From Heterotrichella gracilis (taxonomy: Eukaryota > Sar > Xanthophyceae > Tribonematales > Xanthonemataceae): DNA of 64,000 bases. Every line of letters begins with the position of its first letter. Position 1 is the first letter of the stretch. The stretch lies in contig JAULBX010027938.1 of assembly GCA_032358255.1 (NCBI GenBank), positions 1-64,000 of the forward strand, in the 5' to 3' direction. A program made the position numbers and the translations under genes. This document shows, piece by piece, positions 9,698-20,209 of the stretch. The notes under the pieces were generated by a model that saw only the letters and a program-made list of their open reading frames with translations, ran no database searches and had not been told where the DNA came from.

Positions 9698-12600
9698 TCA
9701 CACCAGCCCCATGGTCGCGCTCGCCTGGAATAGCAGGCATACCACGTCTATGCAGATGAGCACGATCACCACCAGGTCGAGCTTGGAGTAGTCCTGCGCA
9801 TGCTGCTCCTCGCGCAGCACCGACAGCATCTCACGCACCACGCCCAGGCGGGTGGTCAGCACCTCCACGCGCTTGGAGATCTCGGTGTAATTGCACACGC
9901 GCCTGTGGATGGGGTGAGAAATGTGAGGCTGTTGTAGGTTTAGGGTTATTGGCGTCCAGGGTTAAGGGTTTCAAGGTTGGAGTAAATGTGCGTGGCTGCT
10001 CCCCGCCCACAAGAGTGGTCAGCACCTCCACGCGCTTGGCAGTCTCGGAGTAGTTGCACACACGCCTGAGGGGTGGGGTGTGGGGGTGTGAGAGGTATCT
10101 GAGGGCAGGGGTGAGGGGCTCCCCATTCAATGCGGGACGGGTGGGCGTACCTTGATTGACCAGTGCTCATGTCATAACAGCAACCATGGAATGGGGTTGC
10201 GAGAATGGTGGTGGCAACTGTGCGTGGATGCGCATGCCGGCATGGGTAGGTACTGGGATGGGGAATGATGGTGGGACCCAGATTGCAGAAATGCTTATTT
10301 TGGCAGAGTTGTGCAGTACTGGCAACGTTGGCATGGCACGCCCCTGCCCCTCCCCCACCTGTAGATCTCCTGCATTGCATCTGGCTGGTCCCAGAAGAAG
10401 TCAGGTGTGTCCAATACCGTGCTCAGCATGTTGACAGCGGTCTCCTGCAGAAACACCTGGGGCAAAGGGGAGGAAACCCAATTTACTGCATGTGAATTAA
10501 AAGCACACAATTTTGTGTTAAGAAAATATTTGACTATTGTGTTAAAAGAATAATCAACCCGTAAATGCAAAAATGGTATTGATATCTTTTCCAACCTAGA
10601 TAGGTCATTTGTAATATGATCAATGAGCCAATTTCTACACGGTGTGGCAAGCATCATGCTCATGTTAACAGCAGCCTCCTGTTTATCCCCTGTGTTTATC
10701 CTCTTGTCTTGATAAAGACGCTTCTGTCATCCAATGTCCTCTGAACTGGCGCTAAAACCCACCCCCATCCCCATTTGCCTTACCTGCCCCATGATCTGTG
10801 CCATTTTCTTGGCACTCATCTCAACCTTGCCCTCAGCAGCAAGCACGGATGGCAGGTCACGCACACGCCCCACAAGCCGCACCGCCTGCGCCCCACACAC
10901 CGCCAGCTCATGTTAACAGTTAGGATTTCAAAGGGTACGCGCTGTGGGTCTCAAACTACGGCCCCAATAACCTACAGTTTCATTATTGCAAACTACAAAG
11001 ATTTAATGCATGTCAAGGTGACAAATGCAGCAATAGTATAATGAGCCTGAGCCAACCTCCGCTTGACAGTTCCAAACTGCATGGCATTCTCTTTATACTT
11101 AAACCCCCCAGATTGATGTCCCACCTGTGCCTCGAATACCGTCAGCTTGGTTGACTGCGCCAGCGCGTGTGCGATGGAGTTTTTGAGGATGGGGTCAGCC
11201 GCCAGCCGCGCATCGATGATGAACACGTCGTTCTGGATGTGCGGCCGGTCGCCCATGGTGTACCGGAACTTAAACTCGTCCACCTCCACCTGTGAGCACG
11301 ATTTGTAGGAATTAGGGTTCAATTGTAGGTTTGAGTGCAGGGTTTTGATTGCAGAACATGTCCCTCGAGATGTTGCCTTGTCCATGTGCTGTCCCATACT
11401 GCACTATCACAAACCCTAGATCCTGGCCCCTGAAATGCCATCCTCACCTCTGCATCGTGCAGCTTCCCTTGTAGGCAGCCCTTTAGGGTTTTCCTCAAGA
11501 TCTCCTGCTCCAGCTTGTGGCTCAGTCCCCAGAACACCACCACGCCATACTCAAAGAAGAACACGTCCCCCGAGGTGTTACGCATTGCGTTGTGGTAGGG
11601 CCAGTACAGCACCTCCGGGAAGGTCCTGGGGACAAATAGATATGCAAATTAGCAAAATAAATAGGGGAATTAAATTGAAATACATGAATTAATTCAAGTG
11701 CGGTGTAACATGGCAGTGCAGCACTTAATAGGGAAGCCAGAGGGCCTGTAGCACAGGAACCTCTAGGTCAAAATATGGACAAGAAAATCAATTGAATATC
11801 TACATAAAATATTCAACACATAGACGTTAACAAATGCAATCAGTTATGAAGAAGTGTGTGTTGGTTGATAGGAAGGTAGCCAAACCACTATTCTTCTCTC
11901 AATCGTGTCCCCATCCATTACCTGATGCCCGGCACACATGCGCTGTCCAGTACTTCTTGCAGAGCTTTCAGGTCGATCTCCTCAGCGATGCAGACGCAGT
12001 GAATTTCGCCTGAGGACTCTGGTGCAGGCTCCTGTTGATGAGGGCGGGGTAAAGTGAGGGTTTAGGGTTCACTTAGGGTTTAGGGTCTGCCAGTGCAGCA
12101 GTGGTATGAGCAGTCTGCTAGGTTAGTGTTGGCTGGCGCAAGGCATGAAGGGCAAAGTGCTGCTGTGGCTGGTAGCACTTGATACCCGGGTGTAGGTGAC
12201 TAATTAGGGTTTAGGGTTTACAGTGAACCAACTTGATCACCAGAGTAAATCACGGGCAAGGAGATAGGGCAAGGGTAACAGTCATAAGCACAGGCGCTGC
12301 TGCACAGTGCAGGGTGGGGCAGAGGGGGGTGGTACGGAGCTGGGTGCTGTTTAGGGTTTAGGGTTTAGTTGAGGTGAGGTGCTGTGCAAGGCGGGGTGGG
12401 GGCCCACAAGTGGGGTGTTGTGAGTGTGGGTACCTGTTGTTGTGCAAACGACTGAAGCTCCTCCGGGAGGGACACAAACCGATCCCTACTTCGGAGTGCA
12501 GCCCCAGCAGCGGGCTGCAGCGTTGCACAGGTGGGTGTCAGGCTTTCACTGTGTCAAGGCTTTCAGGCATGCCGCTTGCGTGCATTGCTTGGAGTTCAGT

Positions 12601-12972
12601 GAGCGGGCTGTCAGTCAGACAGATCACGGTTTCTAGGAAGGCGCTGACAGAAACTGATGCAAGCACTGGACTGGTTGCAGGAAGTGTGGTGGCGTGACTC
12701 ATGCATGCATGCAAGCATATGAAAGCCGGCTGTACCTGCTGTAATGGGCCGATGTTAGGCGGCTTTTTTCGTGGTGCAGGGGTCCGTGCACGTGTGGCGG
12801 AGACTGCTCGCTGCGTCGTCTGGCGGAGAACATCGCTGAACCGGTTGCCTAAGTCGGATATCGAGGTGGAGGTGCTTGCCACGCCACTGTCGCTCAAGCG
12901 GTGGTATCGCTTGGTGGCGTCTGTGAGCAGTGGTTCTTGCTCCCCGGGATAGCTTCTTGATAACGAGTCCAT
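9698..12972 (-). CDS. RMD1/RMND1-family (DUF155) membrane protein
   Basis: Member of the RMD1/Sif2/RMND1 family (DUF155), often mitochondrial inner-membrane proteins needed for organelle translation or division; Arabidopsis relatives are RRG and RRL. Eight phase-consistent exons: 12972-12736, 12514-12434, 12031-11922, 11625-11448, 11289-11125, 10885-10784, 10456-10359, 9902-9698, giving 391 residues. Family marks seen: DVFFFEYGVVVFWGL, FKFRYTMGDRPHIQNDVF, LDTPDFFWDQPD, then a coiled segment and a C-terminal transmembrane helix LDLVVIVLICIDVVCLLF ending near the C-terminus. The first 80 residues are low-complexity Ser/Thr/Arg-rich; an acidic dileucine-like EQEPLL is present, so a different membrane (for example vacuolar) is also possible. 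Start ATG at 12972 is the only in-frame ATG upstream of the domain. Divergent from the HAT/TPR gene. Confidence 0.9.
10010..10068 (-). repeat. Copy of RMD1-like exon 8 start with its acceptor
   Basis: About 60 bases repeat the beginning of exon 8 (real start 9902), encoding RRVCNYSETAKRVEVLTT, preceded by a CCTCAG acceptor. It lies 110 bases upstream in the intron. It runs out of frame or into TTTAGGG-like spacer soon after the shared part. Confidence 0.85.
10655..10919 (-). repeat. Short copies of RMD1-like exon 7 fragment
   Basis: Fragments at 10655-10684 and 10903-10919 resemble the AACATGCTGAG...ACAGC part of exon 7 (real copy near 10425-10450). They are short and diverged. Confidence 0.45.
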
Positions 12973-13682
12973 GACACGCAGCTGGCGGTGACTGGCTGGT
13001 GGTGTATGTGGGCTTTGGTGGACATAGGGGCTTGGCACGACGGGGCAACCTTGTCAGGGGGAATGAGCTGGGTTGTGGGCCACTACGGCAACCGTGTGTA
13101 GCACAGGACGATGTTGGGGCAAGCAGGAGTCGTATCAATGCACCAGAGCAGACAGTTTGCCCGGCTATTCTGCTCCAAACTTGGCTAGGTTAAAAAGGAA
13201 GGCATTCGAGTCCAGCGTCGGCGACGCCGCCTATATGCATGCATCACCGCCGTCAGCGGCCTGCGGGCGCATGAGTCAGGCAGGTGTCGAGCTCGTGCCT
13301 TGCGCTGGCTCAGCGTTTGTCGGGAATTGCAAAGCGTCAATATGCAGAGGGCATTGCGTTTTTCGCGCACCGCAAACTGCCCGTGCACCGTCTCATCGCC
13401 CACCAATTCAGTTGCCTAAAGCTGCTGCGGGCGTGGATTTCGCAAGGGTTTTGTGCGCATCTGCAATGCCGTGTTGTCAAAGTCCTTTTGATGCCGTGGA
13501 ACACCGTCTTGGACGCATACAGACAAACCTGATAAGCAGCAGCTTGTGCAACCTGCTTCTTCTCGATATCTGAGTTCATTTTTTTCCTTCTCGTTTGGAG
13601 CCTTTTGGGCGTTTTGAACAGTGCCCGTTTCAAACCTCCCTCAGCCCGATTGACCTTGACTCGCTTCCTTTCCCGCCCCAAG
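12973..13682. promoter_or_regulatory. Divergent RMD1-like / HAT-TPR intergenic region
   Basis: 710 bases between the two start codons. Reading frames here on both strands lack ATG starts or splice partners. Presumed shared promoter; no core element recognised. Confidence 0.4.
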
Positions 13683-14806
13683 ATGTACCGCCCAGCCCTG
13701 ATCCAACACACCAGCCGAGCCCAGCTGGCCAGCACAAGTAACATATCATTCACTCACACCCTCCAACGGCCAAATAAGCCCCAGCATCGGACCAGGCATT
13801 CCACCATGACCTGCTCCTTGCAACCCACGAGGGCAAGGGCATGTCAGAAAGGTGGACCACCTTGCTCGGGCACCAGCGCCCGCTGCTCGACGGTCAACTG
13901 CCCACGAAAGCGCCATTTCGCGCTGGGAAAGCTCGCCGAAAGCAGCGCGCGCCACACCGTGCTGTACGCCCAGGCGCTGGAGCATGCCAGGCAGCAGGAG
14001 TACAACGCAGCCCGGGCAGCTTTCGAAGAGTGCATACGCTGGTGCCCCGACTTTGCAAAGGCGTGGGTGAGCTATGCACAGGTAATGAACCCCTATATAC
14101 CTACTCTTGGGCTTGTTTAGGGTTTTGGGTCAGGGAAAGCACACTTGCATTTGACTTTTCACGGCACTTTGCATTCTCTCCTGGTGGTTAAAGCAGGACT
14201 CTGGTGGGCCTGCAGATGGAGAAGAGGGTGTCATTGGAGAGCGGGCAGGCCCCTGTCAAGTGCCGTGCCATCTTGCAGAAGGGTCTCCAGCTCAACCCCA
14301 ACAGCGCACCTCTCTGCCAGGTACTAGCTGCACTGGCAAGGCGAGGGTTTGCAGTGCTACTGAACAGTCACCCTAAGGCTAATCCCACATTTGGAACATC
14401 GTCCATACCTCCTCAGCGTTTTTTCCACAGCAATATGCCAAACCTTACTCTTCCTGACTGAGCTGCTGCACGTATCCCTTTCCCTTGGCAGCCCGTTCCT
14501 CTCCCGTTTCACCACCCTCCACCACCTTCTACATGTAACATGGGAACTGCACAGTTCCCTCCTCAAACCCCAGTTCCCTCTTGACTGTAAAACAATCAAT
14601 GAGGAAATGATTTCCCGCAGGCGTGGGGCCTGCTGGAGCTCCAGAAGGGCAACGTGCTGGCCGCTGTGCTGCTGCTGGAGCGCTGCGTGACCTACGACCC
14701 GCGCTGCTCCCCGGTGCTCAAGTGGAAGCTGGTGCAGCAGGCGCGCAAGACCGTGGGGTCCAGGCCCGGGCGGGGGAAGGAGCCCTCGCAGCGCCGCTTT
14801 GTGTGA
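13683..14806 (+). CDS. HAT/TPR-repeat protein, likely organelle-targeted
   Basis: Three phase-0 exons: 13683-14081, 14216-14320, 14621-14806, giving 229 residues. Residues from about 80 on form helical repeats of the half-a-TPR type: LYAQALEHARQQEYNAARAA, then CPDFAKAWVSYAQMEKR (typical HAT W..Y..ME), AILQKGLQLNPNSAPLCQAW and LLELQKGNVLAAVLLLERCV. Such repeats act as RNA- or protein-binding scaffolds; plastid RNA-maturation factors of the HCF107/MBB1 type are relatives by architecture only. The first 75 residues are Ser/Thr/Arg-rich and acid-poor, like a transit peptide. The start ATG at 13683 is the first in-frame ATG; the frame is open further upstream without one. The protein is short for the family, with only about three to four repeats. 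The last coding segment is repeated several times downstream. Confidence 0.75.
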
Positions 14807-14897
14807 ACACCGCACACCAGCTTTTTGGAGGGCGCAGCGTCGGGGAGAGGCCCTACGGTATGAGGATTGGGCACCAAAACCTTAAGACGCTTGGGTC

Positions 14898-15180
14898 CAG
14901 GAGGGGCAAGGGGCCACCGTTGGGCTGCTCAGTAGTGACCAAGAATGGATGCTGGTGGCACAGGCGTGCATGACAGTTGGGTCCATGCCAGGAGGAGCAA
15001 AAAGCTACACAGTGCGGCTTTGTGTGCCAGTGACACCAGGGTTGCGGATTACAGCCTCAATCCCAAGGGGATTGGGTTCACGAGGGGCAAGTAGCCCACG
15101 CAGCGCCCCGTGTAGGGTGTAGGGTGTAGATTTTGAAGCAGATGGATCCAGGACTAGCAAGGAGCTCATGCAGCGCCGCG
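14898..15180 (+). repeat. Degenerate tandem array of the HAT-TPR terminal coding segment
   Basis: Copies of the segment around GTCCAGG...GGGGCAAGG...GCAGCGCCGCTTTGTG (real copy 14758-14806) recur near 14898, 14985, 15073 and 15146, about 75-90 bases apart and increasingly diverged. They lie in the 3' flank. Confidence 0.7.
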
Positions 15181-16124
15181 GTTTTGACACCAAAGTTCAA
15201 CGTTGGCGAGCGCTGGCTGTTGGCGGTAGATTTTTGCCAGAACCAGAGGAGTGCCCTGCAGAAACAACATTTTGCACGGACGAGTTCAGCGCATTTAGGC
15301 AGTTTGCAGGGGCTCTTCTTGTACTGGTAGTTGTACATGTATAAATGGGACGAGCTGAGTAGTTTTGCTGGCAAACATGCCAGGTGGAACTCAGTCATAT
15401 GGGCCATGATGGGCCTTCAATTTTGGTAGATTTGTCCCCGTTCAAATTGTTCAGGAGTTAACAGGAACCACAGGTGATAGACAAGCTTGTGTCTACACCC
15501 ATCATTTTCTTTTTTCACTATTGTTTACGAATGAGAAGATCACCTGACGAACAAACGCGGGATTTACAGAACAAATAGGCTGCGCATGTCGAGAAACTTT
15601 GAACTTCCAAGCCCTGACAGAAAGGTTGTGTGACTTTGTGGTCAACGAGTATCAATGCACCACACTTGTTTTCCAAACTGTCATTTTGCAGCATCGCGAT
15701 GTGCCCAGGGTGCGTAAGAAAGCTCAGACCAATCTGGCACTTTTTAATGACACATCAAGTGGACCAGAGACGGGACCACAGAGGCAGTACAAGAGAAAGA
15801 AATGACGGAAATCTTGTTACAAATTACCCCCTTATACTTGTTGAACTTCACCAAAGGTGTCATCTCCATGGCAATTTAGGGTTTAGGGTTTAGGTCACTC
15901 GAGTTACGGCTACATATGCATGCATGCATCTGCAAGGGTCGTTTCTTCCGTGCTTGTAGTCAGAAACTCTTCAACGAGATCTTCAATTCTACAGTACCCA
16001 GGTGTTGACTTTTGCATCTGGTGCCAAGCATAGGTGCCGCTAGCAGGACGGACTTTGGTGGCCACAACCATATAAAAACCACTCGAGTCAGAGTGGCGAC
16101 CATGACCTCACGTTGGCCGAGTCA
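15181..16124. other. Intergenic spacer with telomere-like motif
   Basis: No gene is seen. It holds three TTTAGGG-type units in a row at 15875-15893 and an ATGCATGC palindrome at 15915-15930. Confidence 0.4.
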
Positions 16125-19100
16125 ATGACCCACTTCAGTATCCAGCTCTCAAAGTACGTGGCGCCGCCTGGGCCTTGCCCGTGACATACCGTGTACCTTA
16201 CACCCTCTTACTGGATGACCTATGTACATGTGTGATAGACATGGGCTTATTGGCTCCAACCAGTGAGCCAATAATGAGCTGTTGCACAGTGGCCACACAT
16301 CTGTCACCAGAGAGAGACTACTGATGGCCAAGCAGATACAGTTGCAACAACGTGCGTGCCCCAGGTGGGACGCATCTACAAACAGTGGCCACACACAACG
16401 CACTACTGTTCCTTACAAGCTGCAAAGAATCATGCAGTATGGGTGCAATCCACGCTACCTTACGGCTGCTGAAGGGTTGCCTAACTGCTTCTGTAATCTG
16501 CCAATTAGTGATGTTAGCCCCCTCTCCTCCCCTCCTACAACCCCAGCTGCTACCTCCCCTCCCCCGCCCTCCCTCCCCACTTCCAAGTTCTGCTGCTGTT
16601 AAGTTCCCAACATCAAAACCGCTGTGGCCTCGCAGGTGGGAAGACGGCGAGCAGGTCACCAAAACCCTAGAGGGTCCCGACAGGTGGGAGGTGCACAGCG
16701 CTGAGCGGGTGACAGTCAGGCTGGGGGAGGTGGCAGTCGACCTGGTGCAAAAGGTATGGGCTGTTAAGGGTGTGGGGTGTATGGGTTACGGTTCCACCGC
16801 ACAGCTTCACATGTCATTAAAGGAGGCTATTAGAGCTGGATGTCAACCAAAAATGCTACAAAATAAAACCCTAAACCAAGAGAGATGTTAGAAATGCATG
16901 GCTTTTTGTGTGACATTAAAACCCCACGTGCCAGCACCAGCTCTAGGAACCGAATATGCATCCTGACAGCCTGTGGGTGGGTGTGCAGCCGTTTGCCCTC
17001 ACTGCGCGCAAGGTGGGCGTGGGTGCCTGCCTCTGGGATGGCGCGCTGGTGCTGGCGGCGCACCTAGGTGAGTATACTGTACTACATCTGAGTATACTTA
17101 TAGGCGCACCCCACAACAGCAGCATGCCATGGTGCGCGGATGGTCAATTTGGGCACTCAGCTGAATACGCCTGGGTCAACATTGTCATATGTGTGTATAA
17201 GTTTAGGGTTTGGGGTTCAGCTGTGTGCCTGCTTCTGGGATTGTGCGCTGGTGCTGGCGGCGCGCCTAGATGAGTGGGAGCGAATGTCCCTCTCTCGACA
17301 GCATGCACGGCGCAAGCACATGCGTCAACGTCAAAATGATGATGAAAAGCCCGCCGCAGTCCGCAGCCACAGGCAACGCCCGGGTGGACCGATTTTCAGC
17401 TTCAATATTGGCATTCTGCACCGTGGTTCCATCACCCATGGACCATCGATACGACAGGGTTGTGTGATAGGTTTGCGTGATTGGTAATGCATGCCTGTGT
17501 GGATTCCAGCCGGCCAGCCCGCCCACCGCTACGTTGGTGCGCGCTGCGTGGAGCTTGGAGCAGGAGTGGGCCTGGTGGGCATCATGGTGGCCAAGATGGG
17601 TGCAAAGGTGCGGGAGCAGGAGACACTGAGTAATGCAGCAGTACTCATGCGGGTGATATTTTGATTTTAATACTACTCCTGTACCATGCCACAGGAACAT
17701 GCATGGTACCACATCATTTCATGTAACTCGTATGCCAGAACGACCTGGGTGCTTGTGCTCCCACCATTCTTCCATGCATCCCCTTTCCTCCCCACATCCC
17801 CCCCCCCTCCTCCAGGTGATACTCACTGACAAGCTGTCTGTGCTCCCCTTTGCGTGTTTTAGCTTTCCAATAATGCCCCTTTCCGTCCCCACGTTTCCAC
17901 CCCTCCTGCAGGTGGTGCTCACTGACAAGCTAGCTGTGCTCCCCTTCGCGTGCTGTGGCTCCACGGTTTCCCCCAAAATGCGCCTTTCCGCCCCCTTATC
18001 TGCTCCCCTCCTGCAGGTGGTGCTCACCGACAAGTTAGCTGTGCTCCCCTTGTTGGAGGACAACGCAGCAGCCAACGGGTTCAACACGCAGCAGCGGTAG
18101 GTGGAGGGAGGGGGTTTTAAGGTTTAAAATATCTTGACTGTTTGGGGGGCCCTGCAGACTGTTGGTGATGCATTCACCCATCAAGTTCACATGCAGCATC
18201 ATGTACAGCAACATCTTGTCCATGGCTTGCAAGGGTAGGAGATGCCACTGTGTGCACCCTAAACCCCCAACAGCGCATGCTGCAAACGGCATTGGACCCG
18301 TGACCTGTACCCACCAATCTTTAATAGCACGCCCCCCTAGTTGAAACGGCATCAGAAATGAACCTTGAAATTGCATGCCATCACGTACCTGCCCACACGT
18401 TTTGGTTCACCCACTCTACTGGCTTGAACCCACAGCATGCCCAGGCTACCCCAGACCCACCAGCTATCCCTCCCTGCCTGCTAATACATCAAGAAAATAA
18501 ATAAATAAGCTGCCTGCAGTGGCAGCGTGTCTGTGAGCAAGCTGGAGTGGGGTGCCCCTGGCTACCTAGAGTGCTGCGCCACCCTGAGTGATCCGCCGCT
18601 GGACTATGTGCTGGCCGCTGACTGCTGCTACATCGACCAGGTATGGGCATCAGGAAATGAACTTCATAAATTCACCAAATTCCACTCGTGGAAATTGTAT
18701 AAACAGTGTAACTCAGCAATAGTGATGCACTTGATCAACTCGCCACAACTTTTCCAGCTACAGATCTAATTTAGCAGCCAGACAGATAGACCTGCAAATC
18801 CTTCCCAGGACGGCACGTCGCCCAGCATCCTCACCTTTGTGGCCGCCTGCGCAAATCATCAGATTTATTTTTTTTCCAGTTGTTTTTTTACCCCCCCAGG
18901 ACGGCGCCTCGCCCAGCATCCCCGCGTTTGTGGCCGCCTGCGCCGCGCTGAGCGGCCCCTCCACCCGCTGCCTGGTGGCCTTTGAGAACCGATCTGATGC
19001 TGTGCTGGCGTGCTTTCTGGAGCATGCGCACGCGGCCTTCGCAAAGGTACAAGCTTGAAACAATTACTGTTCCAATTAGAATGACACACAATGGCAAGTA

Positions 19101-19419
19101 CAATCAACAAGGAAGGGTTTCAAGCACCAGCTTCTGCTGTACGTCAAAGTGTCGAGTTGACTTGAATGGAGTTAATCACTGTCTTAACAATACCAAACAG
19201 CCAGGCTAGGGAATGGCCAATTGTGCAGGGCGCCATTCTAGGTCATTACATACTACAGAACCCAGGTTTCATGGACAGCAAACAGTATTAGTATAATTAT
19301 ATTTCATGCTGGTCAACCACCCCTTGTATTTCTATTCACAGGTCACCCCGCTGCCCCTGGCCTCCCTGCCCCGACAGCTGCGCCTGGACTACGTCAAGCT
19401 CTTCCAGCTGCAGCGCTAG
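16125..19419 (+). CDS. METTL21-like protein lysine methyltransferase (Methyltransf_16)
   Basis: SAM-dependent seven-beta-strand methyltransferase, probably a protein-lysine methyltransferase close to METTL21D/VCP-KMT (family inference). Eight exons: 16125-16153, 16636-16753, 16989-17067, 17510-17607, 18017-18096, 18520-18640, 18900-19046, 19342-19419, giving 249 residues with matching phases. Motifs: VGVGACLWDGALVLAAHL before the SAM site, CVELGAGVGLVGIMVAKMGA (motif I), VVLTDK (acidic SAM ribose contact), and DYVLAADCCYI (post-motif II, corresponding to the DxxY-type substrate motif). Exon 1 is only 29 bases; it was chosen because its phase joins WEDGEQV exactly, so the N-terminus is less sure than the rest. 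Exons 3, 5, 7 and 8 each have partial copies nearby. Confidence 0.85.
17217..17275 (+). repeat. Copy of methyltransferase exon 3 end
   Basis: Repeats CTGGGAT..TGCGCTGGTGCTGGCGGCG of exon 3 about 205 bases downstream, directly after a TTTAGGG-like motif. The donor position reads ATGAGT instead of GTGAGT, so it is a dead copy. Confidence 0.8.
17816..17962 (+). repeat. Two in-frame copies of methyltransferase exon 5 start
   Basis: Copies begin at 17816 and 17912, the real exon at 18017. Each starts right after a pyrimidine tract plus CAG and encodes VILTDKLSVLPF or VVLTDKLAVLPF. Spacings are 96 and 105 bases, both multiples of three, and the whole stretch 17816-18096 is open in one frame. Confidence 0.9.
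18800..18853 (+). repeat. Copy of methyltransferase exon 7 start with acceptor
   Basis: CTTCCCAG followed by about 45 bases matching the exon 7 start (DGTSPSILTFVAACA versus real DGASPSIPAFVAACA at 18900). The offset is 91 bases. Confidence 0.8.
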
Positions 19420-19442
19420 AACCCTAAAGTTTAAACCCTAAG

Positions 19443-19492
19443 CCCCGACAGCTGCACCTGAACTACGTGAAGCCCTACCAGCTGCAGCGCTT
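19443..19492 (+). repeat. Copy of methyltransferase terminal coding end in 3' flank
   Basis: Repeats CCCCGACAGCTGC..CTG..CTACGT through CAGCTGCAGCGCT just past the stop codon, after a spacer with CCCTAAAG/AACCCTAA telomere-like units. Confidence 0.8.
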
Positions 19493-20209
19493 AAACATAA
19501 ACAGCGCAACCTGCAGTGGCCCTCCGGCAAATTACATGTATTGCAAATTTTGGTTGCTACCGTTTGACCCTCCCTGGCCTCCCTCAGTTTGATCCCAGAG
19601 CCTAGAGCATTTTCAGAGTCTTACAGTTGATACAGGTCGGGCTTGGTGCAATCTTGCACAGTGTATTCCTCAACAGAAGCCCTCGTACTTGAGAGGAGGC
19701 GCACATTACCAAGTATGCTTATCGGCGCATATGGCCATCATGATATTCGTTGACATTGAACAACAACGCACCCCATGTTTTCAAGTGTGGCATTGACGTG
19801 AGAAATCTACTGAGCGCGCATGCATGCATATGCGGTTTATTCTTTGGGCACTCCTGTGGTGAACTATTTACATACTTCAACCTTGGGTTCAAGCAAGGTG
19901 CATCGAAATGTCTTCACTTATACCCTAGGGCAATCGTTACCATGGACCTTAGGGTATCATTAGCATGTGACACCCGCTGCTGATAACAATTTTGCGTGCG
20001 CACCCATTGAACCACGACGCAACTCATCACACAAAGCATTGGACTGACCATGACATGACATTGTCAATCTTTGCCTCAACTGCAGCAGCTATTCACCTTG
20101 CAACGAGGAAGGAAAGGTGTGTGACACCTCTTTTGATTGGCTGCGCCAGATCTGCCCTAATTGAGCAGGCCTGCCCTGGGTAATTACTACTAATATGCAT
20201 ATGATACTT
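19493..20209. other. Convergent intergenic region
   Basis: No gene, RNA gene or recognisable element seen. Confidence 0.35.

Noticed and set aside
12973-13038. Upstream extension of the RMD1-like protein
   Set aside because: The open frame continues to 13038 but begins with GTG; ATG at 12972 is the first real start.
15875-15893. TTTAGGG run as a true telomere end
   Set aside because: Only about three units, internal, with unique genes on both sides.
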